64,000 bases of DNA, taken from the NCBI GenBank assembly GCA_023055505.1, contig JALIRH010000013.1:4650001-4714000 (forward strand). Direction: 5' to 3'. The position numbers and the translations under genes were made by a program. The stretch is from Callipepla californica brunnescens (lineage: Eukaryota; Chordata; Aves; Galliformes; Odontophoridae). Positions 24,931 through 36,320 of the stretch are shown here, piece by piece (within the stretch, counting starts at the first letter, position 1; the number at the start of each line of letters is the position of its first letter). The notes under the pieces are model-generated. The model saw nothing but the letters and a program-made list of their open reading frames with translations, was not told where the DNA came from and searched no databases.

Positions 24931-25197
24931 GGATGATTTATTGAATGATATTCACAAAGTTTAATTTAAGATCCCTCTTTCCTACTCTCATCTAATGCTG
25001 TTAAAAAAGATCTTTTATCTCAACTACTTTTGACTGCTTAGGTGAACTTAAGCATTTTGTTTCCTTTTGTTTTTAGATGGCATATTCAGATCTCCATTTC
25101 TTATGTGAGACTCCATATTTTAGATTCAGGTGGGATTAAATTGTTTCTAATTTCCTTTCTGTCAGTAAATAGTTCTATCTAAAATAAAATAAAATTG

Positions 25198-25228
25198 AAA
25201 AAAAAAAAAAAAAGAAGAAGAAGAAGAA
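25198..25228 (+). repeat. Poly(A) run followed by (GAA)n
   Basis: Sixteen A are followed by about five GAA units, preceded by AAAATAAAATAAAATTG. It could be the tail of a retroposed sequence, but no parent element is visible upstream. Confidence 0.9.
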
Positions 25229-27619
25229 AACCTGAACAGGTTTTAGAGGAAAATAATTACTATATGTCTATATATGAATGTATATAACAAGTGATGCAGA
25301 AGTAATTGCTCACCATCCCCTTAATCGATGCCCACATAGCCCCCTGCAGAGCAGAAGAGAGTGAGATGAACTCTCACTCCCTTCAGAACTCCTTCCACAT
25401 GATGTCATCTGGCATGGAATATCCCTTCGGCCAATTTAAGTCATCTGTCTTAACTCTGTTCCCTCACAGCTCCTTGGGCCCCAGTGCAAGAGGCCCCAGC
25501 TCTGTACAACACTGCTTAGCAGCAACTATAAACACTGGTGTGTTACCAAGTTTGTTTTTCTTCTAGAACCAAAACAAAGCATCATACCAGACACTCTGAA
25601 GAAAACAATTTCATCCCAGTTGAAACAAAGACACCTCTTTTTTTTAAAATACATATCTTTGAGAGCTGAGTTTCTATTATGCATGAATTCTGCTTTGATG
25701 ACTGGCTTCAAGGACTGCACTCTATGAAGTGAGATTTTTAGCTATGGGTGAGCACAGACATCACCTCTATTGTTTTTAGCAAAGAGCATGAGCACTAGCA
25801 GGTGCTCCATTTGCCTGGCCTCTTAAAAGACAAAAGGGATCAGCAGTGGAAGTTTAAAACTTCTAACTCCGCTAGTTCTTTAGTAATCTGAACCTCAAGG
25901 AGTAACCCCAAAGTTTCAATCCTGCCGTAACTCTGAAGAAGAAAAGAGACTGAACAAAGAACTCACGTGCTTCCAAAACCATTCTCAGATTTGTAAATTC
26001 TTACCCACTACCACATTTAGTTAGCAGACTGAGCATTCAGAAGCCATCTGTTCTCTGGCCCACTCCTTGTATTTTGGTACCACGGACCTAGTACGACAGC
26101 CCTCACCAGTCCCTACCTGAACACTGCCACTTACACGTGCTGTCCAGAGCTCTGCAGCCAGCTGCTGCCTCACTGCTCCGGCACTCTGAAACACAACTAG
26201 CTTGTAAGAGTAGAAACTGATGTAGTTTTAGAATTCACTCCTCCACAGAAGTGAAAGAAAAAGGATTGACATTAACTATATCATATAATTCAAATTTTGA
26301 TTAGATACAATTGCACACCTGTGTCTGAGTGACCTGGATATCACTGTGAGCAAACTCTCAAGAGCAAGCTGAAGCAAGCTTGGGAAATTCCTTCTATTAC
26401 CAAAATTCTGTAGGCTACTTGTGAAAATGCATCCCTCCCACTCGTCTTTACTTCTCTCACAGAACACCTCCATCCAAACTTAATATCACAGCAAATCTTC
26501 ATGAGTTTTACAATCATTTTATGATATTTTTAATTTGTCACTCAGACTATCCCAGTCACAACTGCTCTTGGATATGGCCAGTTACTGAACAAATACAGAC
26601 CATACTTAGAACTTTCAGAAAGATTTTCTTCCCAGAAGAAGGCTCTGAAAAAACTTCAACTCGTCATTTTTTGGATTTTGGTGTTGGTTTTTCAAATGCC
26701 ACTCATTAGTTCCCCACATAAGACCCTATTACTTATTAATCCAGTGCTTTCAAATAAGCAATGGATATTTTAGCAAAAATAACATCTTTTTGCACAGCTA
26801 GATCTAAAGGATGATTGACAAAAACCACTTCATCTCATGAAGAGACAGTAGGTTTTATTTTATTTTATTTCTAATCCTCCTTTTCCAACAGTTGCAGCAG
26901 TCCCTGAACAGAAAAACTGAATTTCTCATGATAAAATTAATATAAAAGTATTCGCTCACTTGATAAAAGATTTATTCTTCAATCTCAGCAGGACTGGGAA
27001 TTTCTAGCATGCCTTGATGTATCTGACACTTACCATAGGATTGTTGGGAATTTTACACCAAAGCCATCAAAATAAGGTCCTCTGACTATCACTTTGTCCA
27101 CATCAGATCTCACCACTCTGAGAGAGAAACATCCTCTGAAGCTAGAAGCCCATAAACCATGACACCCCTCCAGTTTTCTGTGCATTTTTGGACTCTGTGA
27201 CTCAGTGTCACAGCTCTCAGCACCGAATTCACTCTCTAAAAATAAGCCAGAGCATATGAAGGTGGTCCTCTTTTTCCATTCAGGTCACTAGCTATTTCCA
27301 CATCTCACCATCTTTCCAAGGACAGAAATCATGAAATACTTTACCAGGTTTTCCTATTTCCAATGGAAAATTACAATACATGGATATCAGCTCTCACTCC
27401 ATTATGTCCTATCCATCTCCCTCTGTCCCTTTTCATGAACTTCAGTTTTCCTTGCCAAAAAGAGAAAATACAAATATCACTATGGTACCATATGAACATG
27501 TGATGAGCCTGCATCTTGAATAGTACATACAGCTCTGCTCCACCCCCACTCAGCAAAATATTAATACTAAGGAATAGAGAAATCATCAAAAATATTGATG
27601 AAAAACGTGGAACTGCTTC

Positions 27620-27760
27620 CAAACAAGGAGCAATTAAACAGACTAGAATTCCTCAGCTTAGAAAAAAGATGCCTGAGATGTGTTATCTACATACACATTC
27701 ACAAGCTAGCTTTATTTTCTGGCCATCACAGGAGTTCAACTAACAAGGGCCAAGAGCCCT
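27620..27760 (+). mobile_element. Possible very old CR1 fragment
   Basis: The words ACTAGAATTCCTCAGCTTAG and AAAAAAGATGCCTGAGATGTG (27640-27680) resemble the conserved CR1 segment in which a glycine/leucine/phenylalanine-rich stretch is followed by LEKRRLRG in the reverse-transcriptase tail. Similarity is limited to this short span, so the call is tentative. Confidence 0.3.
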
Positions 27761-27813
27761 AATAAAGATCAAAGCTAATCAACAATTCTAAACTTGCACT
27801 TCAATATCAGTCC

Positions 27814-27830
27814 TTTTTTTTTTTTTTTTT
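27814..27830. repeat. Poly(T) run, 17 T
   Basis: A single homopolymer tract; no associated element is recognised. Confidence 0.95.
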
Positions 27831-29699
27831 CCTTAAATCATTCTGCATGACATGTTAATTTCAAAATTTAATCCAAAATAAGTGCAGTATTATCTGCTGC
27901 TTTGCAGCCAAGTCCATGAACACTATCACACTAACTATTAAAAACCACCATTCAGAAGGAAAAATTCAAGTTAGTTTTAGAATAAATATTCTCAGCTTGA
28001 CTATGTTCAGTTTCATTCATATTCATCTACTTGTTTCTTTGCTGTTCAAACCAACTACTGACACCATGGCCATACCAGTACTCCTATGAACACTTCAGTC
28101 AGCTCATGTTCCATGCATTTGTTGCCATTCAGTGTTCCAAAAGTACTCTTAAACCATGTGATAAATAATGCAAGGCCTGATTACTTTAACAAAGATGAAC
28201 TTATCGTTACAGCTTCTTGACAAGCTGCTGCAATGAACAATATTTCATCAAGTGTATTGTGTGCATACATGCTAAATATAGAGCATATATTTTTTCCCCC
28301 GGTATAAACTATGCACATTCCAGAATTTTCATAATCAACTAGTACCATTAATATTCCTTTATTCTCAGGATCTTCTTAACAATGACACTATTTACATCCC
28401 TTAAATTTTTGTTTCCTTTTGCTTTATCAGTTTCTCTCTGTATTCCTTCTAAATAACATGCACTTATTGCTATCAGCTTCCCACTCTTCCCATTTGTTAT
28501 GGTACTTTTGCTTTTCTTACAAATGCCATAGTTCTCTCTCTAAGGCAGGTTTTATACTACAGCATATAAAATCTTTTAAAAATTACCTCTAACATACTCT
28601 ACGAGATATTTCCTTGAGGGACTTGAGTGCCACAGAGAAGCTCTGGAAACACTAATTAAAAGGAAAAACCTGGTGTGTTACATCTAAAAATCTCACAGTA
28701 ATAAGAACACAACATTTCACGAGCATTTATTTATGTAAATGATTATTCTGTCATATAATCAACTCATTTAATTTAATAATGTTTTCTCTTTATTGTAGGT
28801 TTTATAGATTTTCTTCATTTTCTAAAGTCTATCTATTCTCATTGGTTCCTGTTTCTAATGAGTAATGAGCAACTTTTTGTTCAGTTTACAAACAGTAAAC
28901 CAAATACAGACCTAATTACTTACTGAATATTAAGGAAACTTCTAATAATCTATTGTGTTGCTTTCTAACTATAATATAAAATGAACACAATAGTTAGATT
29001 ATTTTATTTCACATTTCTGTGAATGTGCACTACTTTGCACACAAAACTGTTCTGAAAATTAGTTAGTCTTTACTGAGAAATACTTGTTAACTTGGAAATA
29101 AAAACACATAATGAACTCATAAGTAGTGTGAAAGAGAGCAGCATGAGATCTAGTTTAATGCATTTATCATCTCACAGCATCATTTATCATCATTTTTAAG
29201 CCCATTTTAAGGTGTCCAGCCAAGTGCAAAGGTCTGATATAATTTTATTGGGTACTGACTAGGCTTAATAGAGATTGTTTTAATTAATATAAAAATAAGT
29301 TTTAGCTCTATACATACATGACTCCCGAACTTGGATGAAGTAAAAAGGGGCTTCATACAATAACTAAATAAAGCAATGAAAATAATCATTATTATTTTCA
29401 GATGGGAAACATTTTCAGTCCAAACAACTTGAAATTGTTGCAGAAAGCTAAACATTGACTAAATACTGTCTAACCAGTTTACAAATACAGCTACTGACTC
29501 AGAGCAGGCGGGAAGAAACAAATCCATCTGCCATCATATGCTTTATGACAGCAGGTAAAATTCACTTACATTTGAGACTGGGAATTGTTACAATCAATAG
29601 AAATAGTTTTAAAGATTTTTTTTTCTCTAAGAAAATATATAATTTACAATATGTAGCCTTTTGTGAAGCCAAAAGAAAGGTCGAGTGAACAAGAAATCT

Positions 29700-29960
29700 A
29701 TCTGATGGAGGTATATCCTGGGTCGACTGTGTCTAATCAGGCAGCGAGGTCCTCATAAATCATCAAACCATAACCTTTCCCAGGGCCAGCTGAGCAAGAC
29801 AGGGCCCTGCCAGGAGCAGTGTGGTACCACATGGTTTCATTCCCTCCTGAACATTTTATTCTCATCATAGACACCTGAGATAAGATGACTCCTTTCAGAT
29901 TCAGAATCATCACAAATGAACAGAGGCCCTTTCTCACCCTGAAAGGGTTAGCGACAGATA
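29700..29960. other. Candidate conserved non-coding block
   Basis: This unique segment has a higher G+C content than its surroundings, no low-complexity runs, and several retained CpGs (near 29724, 29746 and 29952-29962). No splice pair, promoter or RNA fold is evident. The reverse-strand frame 29937-29737 (66 codons) has no recognisable domain. The call rests on composition alone. Confidence 0.17.
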
Positions 29961-32900
29961 CGAACCATTGTGTCTAGTTTTTCAAACAAAGAGTATTTTC
30001 CTTTTCTCTCCTTCAGTACCTTTGAGTACGTAGTGCCTGAAGACTTACTACAACAAGCTGCTAATGTTGTATGAAATTAGAAATTCCTGTTCAATGCATA
30101 GGGAGATTATTTTGCACATTCACTATGGTAATATTTGTTCCAAAGCTCAACTCAAACATAATAAAAAAAAATAATAAAAAAGAAAAAAAAAATTTTGACA
30201 AAAAAAAAAAAAAAGTTTCTCAATGCCGCTGATAAAGAGTCACAAATCTGGGGGAAGAGTTCATAAAATCAAGACAAATATTCTGAAAACCAGGCTACCC
30301 TCCGTTTGTGTATTTCTAATTTCCAAGTGCAACTACTGACCAGTAAACACAACTGCCTCACAACAACATTAACTGAAAAGTAATTATATTAAAAAGAAAA
30401 AATAATGGAAAATTATATTCTACTGTTGCCCCATTCACTGCTGCAGGCATCTACTAATGAAGGCACTATAAAACAGAATTGATTCAGTAACATAATTCAG
30501 ACAGGTGCCTGCTCCAGTAGCTCTGTGTGCCAGCCTGTGTAAGTCGTAACACAGAGAAGCAAAGATTTTTAAGTCATGTTATGCTTTGGTTATTTGCTGA
30601 TAAAGGTAACAAAACCAAATCAAAACAAAACACCAAAGCACAACCAAAGCAAAATAAAACAAAACACAGAGAACTTGATGAAGTGTTGTTCCTTACTTCT
30701 CAAAGCATCGTTAGCATATCTGCATGGCATTTCTTCAAGCCCCAAGAGTTAATCCATCAGAAAATGAATTTAGTACAATCAGACAGATTTTACAGTGAAC
30801 GCGATTTCAGTAAATCTCAAATGACTTAAAATTTCTTCAGTAATTAATGATCTAAATCATACCAGAGGTTTTCGTTATACCGTGTAAGGCCTTCATGTAA
30901 TTATTGTGAGATTTAAGCTGTAAAAATACATGAAACCACTGTGGAAAAATGCCTTGGTGTTCCATGGCCTTTCTAACACTTAAGTAATTTTATCAGAAAG
31001 CTTTACAACTCTAAGTATTTAGTTTAGCTCTATTTAACATTTTTGAGGATCCAACTATCTAGTTCTTCCTTCAGGTCAGAACTGCTTTTGTCTTGAAATC
31101 ATGCACACTCAGCTGACTTGAGCAAAAATTACCCCATCTTGTTTCTTTTATCATCTTACAGCTTCATCTTTCTACCTCATCCTTTAGACATGAATACTAC
31201 GGAAATCACAAGAGGTGAAAGCAGCAGTTAATGCAGCACTATTAACCCAGGCACTACTAAAGGAACTGTACATGGCAAAGACTACAGAACTGCAGGCACA
31301 CTGCATAGCAGGCTAGACACATGAATGATGCCTGCTAGATGTCATTTTCATGAAAACTCTTCTGTTTGAAAATTCAAAGAATATCGAGTCAAGAAGATAT
31401 AATTAATTTCTAGATATATCAAGCCATTTCCAAAATAACTGAAGTTACTACAAAGAGACATTACTTTATCTTGAAAGTTCCATGGTTCTGCTAATTATTG
31501 TTATGCCACATTCTTGTTTTGTCCTCACAAGTCAGAACTCAGGAGCTTCCCAAGCAGTATTCAGAGGGCCTGTTACCACTCATCCTAATGACATGCCTCA
31601 GCTCTTGACTGTTACGCAGACCTACTGAGATCTTCCCACAGTCTTGGTAACTGTTTTGTCTCTACTAATATCAAAATCCAGCTTCCTTCTGGTTTCTTCT
31701 CCAGTGATCCTTCTTACAGTATCTTATGCACTTCCATGAAAGCCAACTCACCAGCAAAGCTTACACAAGGAGATACTGACATCAACCAAAGAAATCACAT
31801 AAAAACGTAAAAACATTCTGCATCACTTATGGCTTTTTAAGGGATGTTTCCATTTAGCTGACATTTGGTTGATACACAAAGGAAGCTGAGTATATCATTA
31901 AACATGTGAAGACAGGAAAATAACATACAAATAGAAGGAAAGGAATTATTACTGTTTTCTCAAAAAAAGAAATAGCATCCGTCAGACTCATTTTAGTCCC
32001 CTGGAAAAGCATTAGTATGGATAGCAGGTAAAAATTAAGTTGATAAAGGACATGAATAGAATCATTTGGAAATAACCATAGCCTTGCAGAGCCATGCATT
32101 TTGAACACAGGCTGATGAAAATCACAGGCCTGACCTAACATGTAACCCTTTTCTTTACAGATCGCATTATTTGTGATAGATATGTCAATCAAATATAGCA
32201 GGAATTCACTTCAGTGGCTGTGAAATTTGATTAAAACTTAATGCATCCTGTCTTTTTCAAAGTCTAAATGCATTTAGATGGTCAACAATCTGTGAAATTA
32301 TGATTTTGCATGTTAATTGTTCGTGGTTTTTGTTGTTAGAGAACACAGTTCTTGCTTTGTTTTTAATTGAAGTGCAGATACAATCAGCCCTTTGCTATTT
32401 TCAAATCATGAGACATTCTTAGGAATCGTTGTACTGTAAGAATTCTGACTGAATGAACTGATAATCTCTGTGCTTAATACTCTCAAAAGAATTCTTAAAA
32501 TTCCTGCATTATTCTTTATAGGAAACTGACACCAGAACTTAAAAAATCACAGTTCTGTCCAACTGGATTTCTTCCTTGAGCAGCTTAAGAACCCAAGGTG
32601 TAAAGAAAAAAAAGAAAAAAAAAAAGGAAGATAATGAATTATTTTGTCAATATATGTGATAAAGATCTATCATGACATTTACCAATCATTATTCCTCTCA
32701 TACAGAAAGTGATGCACAACCTTGAAAATACTTTTCTATCAGACACTGTATAACTATTAGGCACACTGGGTCAGAAAAATGTGATTTTTAGTCATTTGCC
32801 ACAAAAATAAATTATAATTAAGATAATTCCATACCCTTGCAGCAATAAGCTCCAGAGTTTTGAGTCCTAATTTTCAGCTTCCTTCCAGTCCCTAAAAGAA

Positions 32901-33650
32901 GCAGTTTCAAAGGTGCAAATAGGACTGAAAGAGTTCTATGATGAATCACATTTTATAATCCTGATTTTATCTATACAGGTTTCTTTAATTGTGTCCATGT
33001 TTCAGATGTAGCATTGATGACAAAATAACATCAACTTGCACTTGTATCAGTAGCTCCAAACTGGTAAGACTGGACTTGAAACTCCCTATGCTTCTTGAAA
33101 GTGAATCATTTCAATAATTATAGTATTCTTTTTATCGTAGTCTTCAGGGCATAGTGAAAGAAAATACATTCAATCTTTTTACTTTCACAGGAAACTTCTA
33201 ATAGCAGCTTGTAATTATTTTACTGTATTTACTTAGAGGCATGGCATGGTTGATTGAAAGAAATACCAACAATACATGGCATGATGTCAGCAACACTGCA
33301 ACATTTAGGTCTAAAAAATCGAATCTAAGTTTTCTGTCTTTGTTCATTACTTTGAAGATGTTAGAGCATCTTTAGAGATATGGCAAAGAAGGCTGTGCAA
33401 CCTCACAGAATTCATGCTGAAAATTGGCCTTACTTCCCAACAAGCAAAGTCCTATGTTGTTTTTTTGTTGTTGTTTGTTTGTTTTAAGTGAAAACATTCC
33501 CCAGAATTCTGCTTTCAGGTTTATTGCAGCCTTTCTTCTATCCTTTCAAAAGAAGATAAATGTTTCTAGGGCCAGTTATTTGGCAAATAGAATAATGTGC
33601 AGAGAAGATTTAAACTAGTGTGCAGTGTCACGATTCATACTTTAACCCGC
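29961..33650. other. Unique AT-rich sequence with A-rich tracts, no gene seen
   Basis: A-rich tracts lie at 30162-30214, 30610-30666 (CAAAA-like) and about 32605-32627. A strong acceptor-like pyrimidine tract ends at about 30016 but has no good donor partner. The reverse-strand frame 32192-31854 (112 codons) has a hydrophobic part but no recognised family. Confidence 0.5.
30162..30214 (+). repeat. A-rich low-complexity tract
   Basis: Runs of A interrupted by single T, G or TTTTGAC; no parent retroposon is visible. Confidence 0.9.
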
Positions 33651-33659
33651 AGCTGGAGT

Positions 33660-34130
33660 TCTGCATAAAATCTGTCATAAATCATTCTGGCCTCTAATTT
33701 CCACATTTTCTCCATTGATGAATACAATGGACCGCACCATTTTTTCTTCATGGTTACCTGGAGACCTGTTCCCACAACAAGATCTTGTTTTCAATTGTTT
33801 GTAGCAACAGTAAATGCTGTCCCTGCAAGCTGGTGATTTCCAGACACCTGGGCACTTTGGAAGATGTGTGGGCAGCAAGGCCAAAATGGAGGGAAATGTC
33901 CCTGCAGTGTGACTGGACCACACTGCTTTATTTCTGTTGCCACTATTCACTTGAAACCTGAGGACACAAATCCATGTATTAGGCAATGTACTGCTTGTTG
34001 ACAGTTACCTGGCTAGGTAGAGCAGCAGGCAGGTGGGGTAGATTCCCACTGGGTGAGAGATGTGAGGCTCTGGTGCTGGCATCAAGTCTGCACAGCTCTG
34101 TGAGGAAATGGGAATGACTCTGGAACCCAT
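33660..34130. other. Candidate unique regulatory-type block
   Basis: This is well-mixed, non-repetitive sequence of moderate G+C across about 450 bp, bounded by AT-rich DNA. The 103-codon reverse frame at 33986-33675 shows no recognised domain. It may be a non-coding conserved element or simply a less AT-rich patch. Confidence 0.15.
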
Positions 34131-35520
34131 GCATCTAAAATACCACTAACCGACCCCTGTGTGAGGTGAAGGATCAGCTGTTACTGCTTGAAGACACTGA
34201 AACACTTAAGGTTTTCTGCAGTGGCCTGTTCACCAGCAAAAGCCACCAATTCACATTTTCTTGGACTGAGTAACGCCCAAAAAAACCTTCAGACAAAAAA
34301 GTTGTTCATTAAAACCATGACCAAGAGCAACAGACCCCACATTTTCAGGCATCCTGAACAAATTCATTATGGAAATTAGTGTTAGCAGAAAAATACCAAC
34401 CCTGGAAATATGCTAATTCTCTTAATCCAACAGCATGTACTTAGTCCAGCAATGCATGCTAAAGCCATTCCTTTATTAAAAATAAAAGAGTTATATAATC
34501 TGAAAGGTTCAAGTCTTACACTGACAAGAAGTAAAAAAATTAGTACGTATGCAGAATATATTTTTCAGAGATTACTTTCTATATGAAGAACTGACAAACT
34601 GATCTAATCTCAGTAGCCATGCATTGTCCAGCCCTAACACCCTTACTATCACCCAGCAGTAACTGCAGCAAATAACAGGTCACCTGTCCCCAGCTTCTTC
34701 CCCTTGTACCACATTCCTCCCCAACAGGAGTCACTCTAGATTTTCTGTTTGGGTGTCAGCCTTGAGTTTATCCACATTAAGAAAAACAGAGTAACAAAGC
34801 TAAATCAGGAGGCATGTTGTAACTTAACCACAGAGTCCACACGCAGGAATGGTAAACGACCTCACACAGAACTCTACAGCACTGCAAGCACTGCATCTGT
34901 GCCCAGGCCAGCTCAGGCATCACCTGTATGACACTAGATTGTGCCCTGCAGTCACCACTTTAACTTAAGCAGACAATGTGATTCTCAAAGCATGAATAAT
35001 TCTCACACGCTTCCCAATAAAATAATGTATGCAGTCAAAAGCGTAAAGAATAATGTATAGTTTAAAATACATTCTAATAGTTTACTCTTCACATACAATG
35101 TTGTAGCATGCTCAGCCACAAATGAAATGAGGTTCCTTAAGCATTACTTGTCCTCTTCTTCCAAGTTTCTTTTATAAAGCTGAACCAGACACAGCTTTTA
35201 TGAACAAAGCACTGTTAGAAGGGCAAACCCACCGAAAAACATTACAAATCTTAATAGAAACACCCTCCATTCAGTCAACAATTTTATAAGAGTAACTATG
35301 CTATTACACAGATCATAAATATCATATTAGTTCATAGTTCATTTTTGTGCATTCCATGTGCTCTCCACTTCCTTTAATGGTTTAATGAATGAACATCACA
35401 GATTCCACCTGTAAAATCTCTATTTTCTATTTCCTTAGATTATTGAAAGCTGCATAATAACATGGGAAAGATGTTAATATTCTTATCCATTAGTCATTAC
35501 ATGATAGAGGAGGATGAATA
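34131..35520. other. Unique sequence, no gene seen
   Basis: I see no exon, repeat family or RNA gene. Small open frames at 34188-34379 and 34749-34931 have no domain. Confidence 0.5.
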
Positions 35521-35539
35521 TGTTATCACACTTAAAATA

Positions 35540-35720
35540 GAAAGATGGTTCAGGCTGTCAGCGGGAACTTGATTAGTTTGCAAAAGAAACTTGTTCGATT
35601 TGTATGCTTATGAGACACACTGTCAAAATTCTGTAAGATTAAAGACAGATGCCCCCATTGGAGTACATAGGCAAAGATAATGTACACGTAAATGTACCAT
35701 CAATCCAGATAGATTCTCAT
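35540..35720. other. Candidate conserved non-coding block
   Basis: This is a non-repetitive stretch of mixed composition with CpGs near 35562, 35596 and 35687 and several TAAT/ATTA-like and AGATAA-like cores. No coding or splice signal is seen. It is suggested only by texture. Confidence 0.17.
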
Positions 35721-36144
35721 TTTTCAAACAGCACAGCCTAATTTAGAAAGGTCTGAATGCTCTTCACCGAAGAACAGTAACAGTCTGAGTGCTGAGTACT
35801 ACCACCAGAGAGATTTCTCACGTGAGTTTTAAACTGGGAGGCATCCTTTAATTATATTTAATATTATTCTCACTGAGCTAAAGAACGGTAAACTTTTCTT
35901 GTTCTGAGCTTGATAAAAAGTACACAGATTATTTTGGATGGGGAAAACTTTGTTCTAAATATTGAGAGACAAACTGCAATGAAGTATTTTACATCCACAT
36001 TCTGACTTTCATTTATTACAGCACTCTACAATAGCTATAATAATAATTCAAGCAAGGCTTATTATGGACAAACCCTCCACTCTTCACTGTGACCTCTACA
36101 GAGCCTGCTAAAGTCATGGCTGCAGTGACTCATGCATCAGAAAA

Positions 36145-36295
36145 AATACTTATGATTGATTCGTTCTGATTAAGCACAGGGACAAACGCAGAGGTAACGC
36201 GTATGCTGGTGGAATGTTACACATCAGTGAATGTAATGTCAGATGTCAGGCAGTCTTAATCAAAAGGCAACCATGCTAGTATAATTTATGTGCCA
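36145..36295. other. Candidate regulatory block with clustered CpGs
   Basis: Within about 60 bases around 36161-36202 there are several CpGs, including an ACGCGT palindrome at 36197-36202, in otherwise CpG-poor DNA. Flanking it are homeodomain-like words (TGATTGATTCG, TCTTAATCAAAAGG). There is no coding signal. A G-run followed by an A-run lies just downstream. Confidence 0.2.
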
Positions 36296-36302
36296 AAATG
36301 CT

Positions 36303-36320
36303 GGGGGGGGGGAAAAAAAA
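36303..36320 (+). repeat. G10-A8 homopolymer junction
   Basis: Ten G are directly followed by eight A. This is a likely length-polymorphic site and a common position for assembly or sequencing error. Confidence 0.95.

Larger units (their letters stand above)
24931..29690. other. Unique AT-rich sequence with A/T tracts, no gene seen
   Basis: The stretch contains a 16-A run with a following (GAA)n tract at 25198-25228, a (TTTTA)n tract at 26852-26870 and a 17-T run at 27814-27830. None of the small open frames (for example 25306-25566, 27371-27622, 29207-29455) shows a domain or splice context. A possible very old CR1 fragment near 27620-27760 is listed separately. Confidence 0.5.

Noticed and set aside
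25198..25228. Poly(A) with GAA repeats as the tail of a processed pseudogene
   Set aside because: The upstream sequence shows no gene-like or polyadenylation-flanked structure, so it is listed only as a repeat.
29995..30060. Strong acceptor-like tract CCTTTTCTCTCCTTCAG with an open frame after it
   Set aside because: No good donor follows before stops occur, so no exon can be delimited.
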